Of a DNA stretch of 64,000 nucleotides, positions 8,321 through 14,310 are shown piece after piece (position 1 is the first letter of the stretch; every line of letters starts with the position of its first letter). Below the pieces are notes generated by a model. The model searched no databases. It was not told the DNA's origin and saw only the letters and a list, made by a program, of their open reading frames with translations. The DNA comes from Cellvibrio sp. pealriver. GTDB lineage: Bacteria > Pseudomonadota > Gammaproteobacteria > Pseudomonadales > Cellvibrionaceae. A program made the position numbers and the translations under genes. Location: the NCBI RefSeq assembly GCF_001183545.1, contig NZ_KQ236688.1, positions 2,739,385 to 2,803,384 on the forward strand, given 5' to 3'.

Positions 8321-8863
8321 ATGAAACATTTTATTACAGGCTTACTTATTACCTGCAGTGCAATTTGCAGCGCAGAACAACAATGCAGCATCAAATCAAC
8401 AGACTTAAATTTTGTTACCCCAAAAGCTGACAACATTGCTAATACCTACTGGCAAGATAATAAAGAGAATGGCGAATCTGTTAAGCGTTTATATATAACT
8501 TACAAAGATGGCTCTACAGCCGTTATCAAACATACATTCTGCTCAGAATACAAATTCGAAGCGGTTTACTACATGGAAGATCAAGAGCAGACGAACTCGA
8601 CAAAGAAAATAAAAACATCGCTCACAACATTCCTCTCGTACGTTGCACATAAAGACAACATGCAAAAAAAAGCCATCAAAACAATGATGGCCGAGCTGGA
8701 TAAATACACCTTTGTTCCCGATGAAGTGATTGGCGCAACCTACAATGGACATGAATCCGTTTATGGCGACACCAGTTACAGCATTCTTTATTCCCCTTTG
8801 AATTATTCCACGATCTATAGCGCAGCCATTTCTGTGGAGGTTGGTATAGGGGGAATACACTAA
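8321..8863 (+). CDS. Secreted protein, paralogue 2; putative orphan immunity protein
   Basis: Also exactly 180 residues, with a signal peptide cleaved near CSA-EQQ. It shares with paralogue 1 the blocks LNFVTPKA, NIANTYWQD, VKRLYITYKDGS, HTFCSEYKFE and a GIGGIH ending, while the middle (residues 100-150) has diverged. The ATG at 8321 is chosen because AAGGATG lies upstream and the signal peptide begins there; an upstream in-frame ATG at 8285 lies inside the terminator loop. It is separated from the peptidase operon by a strong terminator. An extra diverged copy of a cognate partner is the pattern seen for orphan immunity genes gained against related toxins. Function is inferred from position only. 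Confidence 0.65.
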   Translation: MKHFITGLLITCSAICSAEQQCSIKSTDLNFVTPKADNIANTYWQDNKENGESVKRLYITYKDGSTAVIKHTFCSEYKFEAVYYMEDQEQTNSTKKIKTSLTTFLSYVAHKDNMQKKAIKTMMAELDKYTFVPDEVIGATYNGHESVYGDTSYSILYSPLNYSTIYSAAISVEVGIGGIH

Positions 8864-8872
8864 AACCATCTT

Positions 8873-8895
8873 AAAGGCGACGGAATGTCGCCTTT
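8873..8895 (+). terminator. Hairpin after paralogue 2
   Basis: AAAGGCGAC (8873-8881) pairs with GTCGCCTTT (8887-8895) around GGAAT. The T run is only three long, so it may be a weak terminator. The design matches the hairpin after paralogue 1, as expected if gene plus terminator were duplicated together. Confidence 0.6.
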
Positions 8896-8925
8896 GACTT
8901 CATTCAAAATACGGATTGATTGCTG

Positions 8926-8940
8926 TAATCCAATGGATTA
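8926..8940. promoter_or_regulatory. Palindrome before higB, probable antitoxin operator
   Basis: TAATCCA-A-TGGATTA is a perfect 7-bp inverted repeat with a 1-nt centre, ending 11 nt before the toxin start codon. HigA-type antitoxins repress their own operon through palindromes in this position. Binding by this antitoxin is inferred. Confidence 0.6.
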
Positions 8941-8951
8941 GGATAGATATT

Positions 8952-9293
8952 ATGCACACCATTGTGGAATTACCTGAATTTATTCAGAAATCACAAGGAC
9001 TGTTGACCGACGAAGAAAAGCGACTCCTTATCAACCACTTAGCCACACATCCTCAAGCGGGAGATTTGATTCAGGGTACAGGAGGAATCAGAAAGCTGCG
9101 CTGGGCAATTCAAAGTAAAGGCAAGAGTGGTGGAGCCAGGATTATTTATTACTACCACAATGAAAGTATTCCACTGTTTTTACTGACTGCCTTCGGCAAA
9201 AATGAAAAAGCCAATATTTCAGCAGCAGAACGCAATGATCTGGCTAAATTAACCAACCTGTTACGCAAGTACTACGGAGCACATCATGAGTAA
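8952..9293 (+). CDS. higB: HigB2-family toxin (RelE-like mRNA interferase)
   Basis: A 113-residue toxin of the RelE superfamily, HigB2 branch. It shares with Vibrio cholerae HigB2 the core DLIQGTGGIRKLRWA, GKSGGARIIYYY and LLTAFGKNEKANIS, including the basic residues of the predicted RNA-cleaving site. Such toxins enter the ribosomal A site and cut mRNA, stopping growth unless bound by antitoxin. I start it at the ATG at 8952; longer reading needs a non-standard start upstream and would run through the palindrome. The toxin gene comes first, as usual for higBA, and overlaps the antitoxin gene by 8 nt. Confidence 0.85.
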   Translation: MHTIVELPEFIQKSQGLLTDEEKRLLINHLATHPQAGDLIQGTGGIRKLRWAIQSKGKSGGARIIYYYHNESIPLFLLTAFGKNEKANISAAERNDLAKLTNLLRKYYGAHHE

Positions 9294-9573
9294 CGCATTT
9301 TCCAGTATTAAACAGGGACTTGAAGAAGCTATCGATTTTGCTAACGGAAATACCGGCAAAGCAGTAGTGCATGAGTTCAATGCAATCGATGTAAAAAATC
9401 TGCGCACCAAAATCGGAATGTCACAAAATGAATTTGCATCTGCGTTTGGGATTAGCGTTGCAACACTGCGCCACTGGGAACGAGGGGATCGCTCACCACA
9501 TGGCCCAGCGTTGGTTTTATTGAATGTAGTAGCAAAAGAACCTCAAGCAGTTTTGAGAGCGCTACGCGCTTAA
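9286..9573 (+). CDS. higA: HigA2-family antitoxin (Xre-type HTH)
   Basis: A 95-residue antitoxin. Residues 1-36 (MSNAFSSIKQGLEEAIDF...) form the toxin-facing N-terminal region. Residues 38-80 hold an Xre helix-turn-helix (LRTKIGMSQNEFASAFGIS followed by TLRHWERGDRSP). In the V. cholerae HigB2/HigA2 pair the N-terminal disordered part neutralises the toxin and the HTH binds the operator; the layout here is the same. It overlaps the toxin gene by 8 nt, so the two are translationally coupled. A hairpin follows at 9575. A truncated second copy of this gene lies 534 nt downstream of its stop, at 10107-10283. Confidence 0.85.
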   Translation: MSNAFSSIKQGLEEAIDFANGNTGKAVVHEFNAIDVKNLRTKIGMSQNEFASAFGISVATLRHWERGDRSPHGPALVLLNVVAKEPQAVLRALRA

Positions 9574-9574
9574 T

Positions 9575-9594
9575 GGGCGATTCCAACATCGCCC
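9575..9594 (+). terminator. Hairpin after higBA
   Basis: GGGCGAT (9575-9581) pairs with ATCGCCC (9588-9594) around TCCAAC, directly after the antitoxin stop. Only two Ts follow, so termination may be partial. The next 200 bases up to 9812 hold no gene I can support. Confidence 0.5.
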
Positions 9595-9812
9595 TTAAAC
9601 CATACATCACCACATCCAACAAACCCATAACCCACTGATTGCCCTACATTTTTCAATCTGCCATCGATAACAATACCCCGCTCAGAACTGCCGTAATGTC
9701 GCGTAATTCGCCATAAACGCCAATTTGGTGATAATCTCCCCGCTCAAACATTGACCGTAGAACGCGCCACCGCGCGGCAAACCACTGCACCCATCAGTGG
9801 CAAGGAGTACAA

Positions 9813-10079
9813 ATGCGCAGACCAATCCTGTTGCTTATCATCATGGCAATCGCGTTTTCCCAAAGCGACATCCTGTCACCCAATATCCTCAACGGCGTGT
9901 TATTCCCTTTACTTTTTTCTGCCGCGCTTCTGGTATTGCTCATCTGGCTTATAGGTCGATCACGCGGCAATCGCAGAGGTGATGGGGGATCAGGTGATGC
10001 AGGTGGTGGTTATTATTATGGTGGGAAAAGTGGTGATGGCGGTTCGGGGGATGCAGGTGGAGATGGTGGCGGTGACTAA
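9813..10079 (+). CDS. Small membrane protein with glycine-rich tail
   Basis: An 88-residue protein of unknown function. It has two hydrophobic segments: ILLLIIMAIAFSQ, which may be a signal anchor, and FPLLFSAALLVLLIWLIG. A 35-residue tail follows, made almost only of Gly, Asp, Ser and Tyr, with a repeated phrase GDGGSGDAGG. The repeated DNA in the tail could expand or shrink by slippage. AAGGAG lies 5 nt before the ATG, which supports real translation. It sits between the antitoxin gene and its truncated copy, so it was probably present before or brought in by the duplication. No family is recognised. Confidence 0.6.
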   Translation: MRRPILLLIIMAIAFSQSDILSPNILNGVLFPLLFSAALLVLLIWLIGRSRGNRRGDGGSGDAGGGYYYGGKSGDGGSGDAGGDGGGD

Positions 10080-10084
10080 CAGCT

Positions 10085-10283
10085 CGCAAACATTACAGAG
10101 CACATTATGAGTAACGCTTTTTCCAGTATTAAACAGCGGCTTGAAGAAGCTATCGATTTTGCTAAAGGATATACCAACAAAGCAGTAGTGCATGAATTCA
10201 ATTCTATCGATGTGAAAAATCTGATAGCCAAAATCGAAAAATTGCAAAATGAATTGGCATCCGCATTTTTGGTGGTAGTTTAG
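10085..10283 (+). pseudogene. Truncated second copy of higA, keeping only the N-terminal part
   Basis: The sequence repeats the junction of toxin end and antitoxin start (CGCAA near 10085 matches the one near 9264). From the ATG at 10107 an open frame of 58 codons follows. Its first 54 residues match the intact antitoxin at 43 positions (MSNAFSSIKQ, LEEAIDFA, KAVVHEFN, IDVKNL). After ASAF the frame shifts and stops, so the rest of the helix-turn-helix is gone. There is no toxin gene in front beyond the last few codons. It may be a decayed duplicate, or a short peptide that can still bind the toxin without binding DNA. About 280 bp of AT-rich sequence with no supported gene follows, up to 10567. 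Confidence 0.75.
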
Positions 10284-10567
10284 AAACCTTGTTTTTTCGT
10301 ATTGGTTTAATTCAGTGATGGAGAAAGAACCGTTGGCTGCACTTAGGGTACGGACACCCTCATCATGCCCCCCTAATCTCCCACCATCTTCTAATGACTT
10401 TTAATTATTTATTGCCGTAGTTTGGTAATTTCGATTATCAAATGGCACTAAAATGTTGAATATCGCACAAAATCAAAGAGAAAATCTAATCACATATTTG
10501 GCATATAAAGTAAATTTTTAATGCACCTAAACACCAAAGCCATCCATAAATTTGGAAAACAAACTAC

Positions 10568-11437
10568 ATGACTGATTTAAGAAAAAATGCTATTGCTTTT
10601 TTACAAAAAAGATTCCCATCTGCCCCAGTACTAAACAATGAGATAACATTTTTTAGTACCGATGGAAGCGAATCTTTTAAAATATGGCCAATGATTGCTC
10701 AGGACCCCCTTTCGGGCATGAAGCAAAGAGCAATAGCAATTGAACAATTAGGAAGTAAAGATGAGATTTATGACATAGCACTACATATGGATAAATTGTT
10801 CTCAGACTTGGATTCATCAGTTTATGTGAAAATGGGGAACAGCCTTAAACCAGCAGGAAATGAGATTGATACTAATCAAATGATTTTTTCACCGAGAGTA
10901 ATTCTTTACACAAATAAAATTATTACATCTATGGAGAACGTATTTCAAACGTTCAACTCCGTAAATACGCTAATTGATCTTATAGATGAAAGTAAAATAT
11001 ACAAAACTCTTTTTGTTTCCTATGGTGGAACCGATGAAATATCCGCCATTAAAATAAATAAAAAGATTAAAGCCAAGGGAATCAAGACATGGTTTTTTCC
11101 AGATGATGCTAATCCGGGAGATAAGCTACATCGAATGATGCATGATGGCGTTAACAATCATGATCGAGTTTTGCTGATCTGCTCCAGAGAGTCGCTAAAT
11201 AGGCCGGGCGTTTTAAATGAAATTGAAAGGATTCTTGAGAGGGAAGCAAGAGAAGGCGGATCAGAAATTCTGATACCCGTTACGCTAGATGATTACGTAT
11301 ACACAGAATGGGCACCGAATCGATCGGATATTGCAAACCAAATAAGGTCAAGAGTAATTATCAAACTAGAAACAGAAAGCGATCAGTTTGATAACTCAAT
11401 AGAAAAATTGGTAAAAATACTGACTCAAAATGGCTAA
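10568..11437 (+). CDS. Stand-alone TIR-domain protein
   Basis: A 289-residue protein in the most AT-rich part of the window. Residues 145-288 are a TIR domain: KTLFVSYGGTDE opens strand A and the following loop; WFFPDDANPGDKL, DRVLLICSRESL and the LNEIERILERE helix follow. E218 in that helix is at the place of the catalytic glutamate of NAD-cleaving TIRs. The ending (PVTLDDYVYTEWAP...IRSRVIIKL) is usual for bacterial TIR_2 proteins. Residues 1-144 match nothing I know; they contain no membrane segment or signal peptide, so the protein is cytoplasmic. Many such TIRs act in phage defence by depleting NAD or making signal nucleotides. No partner gene (ThsA, SMODS) is adjacent, so its role is open. 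Confidence 0.8.
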   Translation: MTDLRKNAIAFLQKRFPSAPVLNNEITFFSTDGSESFKIWPMIAQDPLSGMKQRAIAIEQLGSKDEIYDIALHMDKLFSDLDSSVYVKMGNSLKPAGNEIDTNQMIFSPRVILYTNKIITSMENVFQTFNSVNTLIDLIDESKIYKTLFVSYGGTDEISAIKINKKIKAKGIKTWFFPDDANPGDKLHRMMHDGVNNHDRVLLICSRESLNRPGVLNEIERILEREAREGGSEILIPVTLDDYVYTEWAPNRSDIANQIRSRVIIKLETESDQFDNSIEKLVKILTQNG

Positions 11438-11465
11438 CGAATTTAATATAAAAATTCCGTTAAAC

Positions 11466-11496
11466 AAAGGCACCAACCGGTGCCTTTAGTTTTTTA
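11466..11496 (+). terminator. Intrinsic terminator after the TIR gene
   Basis: AAAGGCACC (11466-11474) pairs with GGTGCCTTT (11479-11487) around AACC and is followed by AGTTTTTT. It lies between the convergent TIR and orn genes and marks the right edge of the AT-rich islet. Confidence 0.85.
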
Positions 11497-11511
11497 ATCT
11501 CTCACCACACA

Positions 11512-12057
11512 TCAATCCATCTTAAAAAACGTAGCGCGATAATGCTGCAGTTCTGCAATTGAATCTTTAATATCATCCAACGCTAAATGCGCGCCGGATT
11601 TTTTTACGCCAGCGATGACATCTGGCCGCCAGCGGCGGGCTAATTCTTTTACGGTGCTTACATCTAAATTGCGGTAGTGGAAATAGTCTTCCAGTTTGGG
11701 CATGCCGCGCACTAAGAAGCGGCGGTCTTGGCAGATGGAGTTGCCGCAGATGGGGGATTTGCCTTTGGGTACCCATTGTTCTAAAAATTTAATGGTTTCC
11801 GCTTCTGCTTGCTCAATGCTGATTTGGCTTTCGCGCACGCGTTGGGTGAGGCCGGATTTGCCGTGTTGGTTGGTGTTCCAGTCATCCATATTTAACATGA
11901 TGCTGTCAGGCTGATGGATGGCGAATACGGGGCCTTCGGCGAGGATGTTGAGGTCGGCGTCGGTGACGATGGTGGCGATCTCGATGATCACGTCGGTATC
12001 GGGATTCAGGCCGGTCATTTCCAGATCGATCCAGATAAGGTTGTTTTCATTCAACAT
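11512..12057 (-). CDS. orn: Oligoribonuclease
   Basis: Orn degrades the 2-nucleotide RNAs left by other nucleases, including pGpG from c-di-GMP turnover, and is essential in many proteobacteria. The 181-residue product has the usual length. DEDDh exonuclease motifs are visible: WIDLEMTGL (first D and E), [12 protein letters not shown] (D), and [18 protein letters not shown] with the catalytic His and last Asp. The ATG at 12057 is preceded by GAGG and starts directly before the conserved [12 protein letters not shown]; the longer frame upstream has no family support. It is divergent from rsgA, the same arrangement as in pseudomonads and Escherichia. Its c-di-GMP link is relevant because the window also codes for a cyclase and an HD-GYP protein. 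Confidence 0.97.
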   Translation of the reverse strand: MLNENNLIWIDLEMTGLNPDTDVIIEIATIVTDADLNILAEGPVFAIHQPDSIMLNMDDWNTNQHGKSGLTQRVRESQISIEQAEAETIKFLEQWVPKGKSPICGNSICQDRRFLVRGMPKLEDYFHYRNLDVSTVKELARRWRPDVIAGVKKSGAHLALDDIKDSIAELQHYRATFFKMD

Positions 12058-12176
12058 AGGTAATTCCTCGACAACATGGGTTTTTACTTCGTAAATAGGG
12101 CACAATTGCGCGCAGCTTAAAGTAATTACCCAGTCTAGCCAAACATCACCCATTTCACAGGCCAGTTCACCCACGC

Positions 12177-13196
12177 ATGTCCAAACGCAAACTTACTCGC
12201 CGCCAGCAATGGCGCATCGATAAAATTCAGGAAGAACGCACCGCACGCGCGGCCAAACGCGATTCTTTGGCCGACGAACAATTAAATGACAGCGATTTGG
12301 GGCCTGAACAGCACGGGCTGATCATTACCCATTACGGCACCCAGGTGGTGGTGGAAGCGACCGAGGGCGAGGATGCAGGCAAGCACCAGCGCTGCCACTT
12401 CCGCAGCAACCTTGGCTCGCTGGTGACTGGCGATAGAGTGGTGTGGCGCACCGGCAACCCGATGGGTGTGGTGGTGGCGGTTATGCCGCGCGATTCCGCC
12501 TTGCAGCGGCCAGACCCGCATGGCGATATGAAAACCGTGGCCGCGAATATTGACCGCATTATGATTGTGGTCGCGCCCTACCCTGAGCCGCACGCGAATT
12601 TGATTGACCGCTACTTGGTAGCGGCGAATGCAATTGATATGGAACCGGTGTTGGTGATTAATAAAACCGACCGCATTGATGACAGCACACGCGACAAAAT
12701 TACCTATCTTGAAACAACTTATCGCAACTTAGGTTACAAAGTGCTTATGGTATCCACCAAGACCGAAACCGGGCTTGATGAATTGCGTGAATATCTCACC
12801 CACTACACCAGCGTGTTTGTAGGGCAATCGGGCGTGGGAAAATCATCGCTGATTAATGCGCTGTTACCGGAATCCAATTTGCGCGTGGGCGATTTGTCGG
12901 AGCGACAACAAGGTACACATACCACCACCAGCGCGACACTTTTACACTTTCCCGGCGGCGGGCATTTGATCGATTCGCCCGGTATTCGCGAATTTGGTTT
13001 ATGGCACATGGAAGAAGATGAAGTGCTGGAAGGGTTTATCGAATTCAAACCCTTTATTGGTCACTGTAAATTTCGCGACTGCTCGCATCGCCATGAACCC
13101 GGCTGTGCAATTTTAAAAGCACTGGACGATGGCAAGATCAGCGAAACGCGAATGGATTCTTACCGTTATATTTTGCGAACGTTAAACGAAAATTGA
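12177..13196 (+). CDS. rsgA: Ribosome small-subunit biogenesis GTPase RsgA
   Basis: A 339-residue circularly permuted GTPase that binds late 30S precursors and helps RbfA release. After a basic N-terminal tail and an OB-fold, the motifs come in permuted order: NKTD (G4, from residue 162), a G5-like [13 protein letters not shown] (G1/P-loop, from residue 216), a GTHTTT switch and DSPG (G3). A C-terminal zinc-binding C-x4-C-x-H-x5-C cluster ([14 protein letters not shown]) follows. All are intact. The 119-bp space to orn must hold both divergent promoters. A repeat-rich intergenic stretch follows. Confidence 0.97.
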   Translation: MSKRKLTRRQQWRIDKIQEERTARAAKRDSLADEQLNDSDLGPEQHGLIITHYGTQVVVEATEGEDAGKHQRCHFRSNLGSLVTGDRVVWRTGNPMGVVVAVMPRDSALQRPDPHGDMKTVAANIDRIMIVVAPYPEPHANLIDRYLVAANAIDMEPVLVINKTDRIDDSTRDKITYLETTYRNLGYKVLMVSTKTETGLDELREYLTHYTSVFVGQSGVGKSSLINALLPESNLRVGDLSERQQGTHTTTSATLLHFPGGGHLIDSPGIREFGLWHMEEDEVLEGFIEFKPFIGHCKFRDCSHRHEPGCAILKALDDGKISETRMDSYRYILRTLNEN

Positions 13197-13340
13197 ATCC
13201 CTCCCCTGCCCTCCCTTTTTCAAAGGGAAGGAGACAAACCCACTTTGAAACTGGGTGCGCACAAGAGAGAGGCAACTCCCCTCTAAGTGAAACTCACCCA
13301 CTTTGAAAAAGGGGGTCGGCGCAGCCGGGGGGATTATTAA
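13197..13340. repeat. Dispersed purine/pyrimidine-rich intergenic repeat, copy 1
   Basis: The stretch after rsgA holds several self-complementary pieces: CCCTCCCTTTTTCAAAGGGA, two copies of CCCACTTTGAAA, and GGGGGTCGGCGCAGCCGGGG. It begins and ends with C-rich and G-rich blocks, so the whole can fold back on itself. A shorter relative of the same composition follows the Crp-type gene at 47277-47344. No open frame is present. It looks like a dispersed non-coding element of this genome that may also act as terminator. Confidence 0.6.
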
Positions 13341-13376
13341 TCGGTCATTTTTTATTTTTATAAAAGGAACAAATCC

Positions 13377-14186
13377 ATGGCACTACCTTTTGTAATCGAG
13401 CCAACGCAACTTGCTGCACTCTTGGCGCAACCGGTGAATAACAAATTATTAATTATCGACATGTGTGCCGAGCAAACGTATTTGCAAGGGCACATCGACG
13501 GCGCAATTCACGTTCCGCCGCATAAAATTTTAAGCGGCCAACCGCCGGTACCGGGCAAGATCGCACCGGTTGAACAACTCAATCGCGTATTTTCATTTTT
13601 AGGCTTAACACCAGACACTCACGTAGTGGTGTACGACGATGAAGGCGGTGGTTGGGCAGGCCGAATGATTTGGACACTCGATGCCATCGGCCATAAACAT
13701 TATTCGTATTTGAATGGCGGGCTGCATGCATGGCTTGCGTCTGGCCAATCGCTCACCAAAGAAATTCCGGTGCTTACACCAACGCAAGTCAGCGTGAAAA
13801 TTGACCCTAAAGTCGTTATTGAAATAACGGATATTTTAGGTGAAATGGATCGCGCGGATTTTGTAGTATGGGATGCACGCAGCCCGGCAGAATATTCCGG
13901 TGAACGTATGACCGCGCAAAAAAATGGCCACATTCCCGGCGCGATTAATTGCGATTGGACCAACCTGATGGATCGCGATAACGCATTAAGAATCCGCACC
14001 GATGCGCGCGAATATTTAGCAGCGCTCGGCTTCACTGCTGACAAAAGAATTATCACCCACTGCCAAAGCCATCACCGCTCCGGCTTTACGTATTTGGTGG
14101 GCAAAGCGGTTGGATTAAATATTCGCGGCTACCACGGCTCATGGGCAGAATGGGGTAACCACCCGACAACACCGGTAGTGCAATAA
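13377..14186 (+). CDS. sseA: Two-domain rhodanese (thiosulfate/mercaptopyruvate sulfurtransferase type)
   Basis: A 269-residue tandem rhodanese. The N-terminal domain (residues 1-125) keeps the fold (DGAIHVPP, VVVYDDEGGGWAGR, YSYLNGGLHAW) but lacks a catalytic cysteine. The C-terminal domain has the active-site loop CQSHHRSG with the cysteine that carries the persulfide. Such enzymes move sulfur from thiosulfate or 3-mercaptopyruvate to acceptors such as cyanide or thiols. The loop CQSHHR differs from both the classical CRKGVT and the CGSGVT loop of mercaptopyruvate enzymes, so the substrate is uncertain. AAAAGGAAC lies 8 nt before the ATG. The gene symbol is by general family only. Confidence 0.8.
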   Translation: MALPFVIEPTQLAALLAQPVNNKLLIIDMCAEQTYLQGHIDGAIHVPPHKILSGQPPVPGKIAPVEQLNRVFSFLGLTPDTHVVVYDDEGGGWAGRMIWTLDAIGHKHYSYLNGGLHAWLASGQSLTKEIPVLTPTQVSVKIDPKVVIEITDILGEMDRADFVVWDARSPAEYSGERMTAQKNGHIPGAINCDWTNLMDRDNALRIRTDAREYLAALGFTADKRIITHCQSHHRSGFTYLVGKAVGLNIRGYHGSWAEWGNHPTTPVVQ

Positions 14187-14214
14187 ATCCCCCGCACTTC
14201 CAAGAACAAACAAA

Positions 14215-14256
14215 ACAACTACATAAAAATAACTACATACAAACAACTACATAAAA
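14215..14256. repeat. Three tandem 14-bp repeats
   Basis: ACAACTACATAAAA, ATAACTACATACAA and ACAACTACATAAAA follow each other at 14215, 14229 and 14243 in the gap between the rhodanese and the ABC permease. No function is apparent. Confidence 0.8.
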
Positions 14257-14271
14257 AGTAAACACATCACC

Positions 14272-14304
14272 ATCGCCGGGCTTTAACAAAAGCCCAGCGA
14301 TTTT
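14272..14304. terminator. Bidirectional terminator
   Basis: ATCGC-c-GGGCTTT (14272-14284) pairs with AAAGCCC-a-GCGAT (14289-14301) around a four-base AACA loop and is followed by Ts. It lies between two convergent genes and fits both. Confidence 0.8.
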
Positions 14305-14310
14305 ATGTTG

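Noticed and set aside
8274-9594. Hairpins after each islet gene as possible integron attC sites
   Set aside because: The stems are of the AAGGC..GCCTT terminator kind; no RYYYAAC/GTTRRRY core sites and no integrase gene were seen.
9751-9954. 67-codon frame overlapping the glycine-rich peptide gene
   Set aside because: It is in another frame of the better supported gene at 9813 and lacks a start signal.
10284-10567. Possible small gene in the AT-rich gap before the TIR gene
   Set aside because: No open frame with a start signal; stop codons are frequent in all frames. It is best seen as promoter region.
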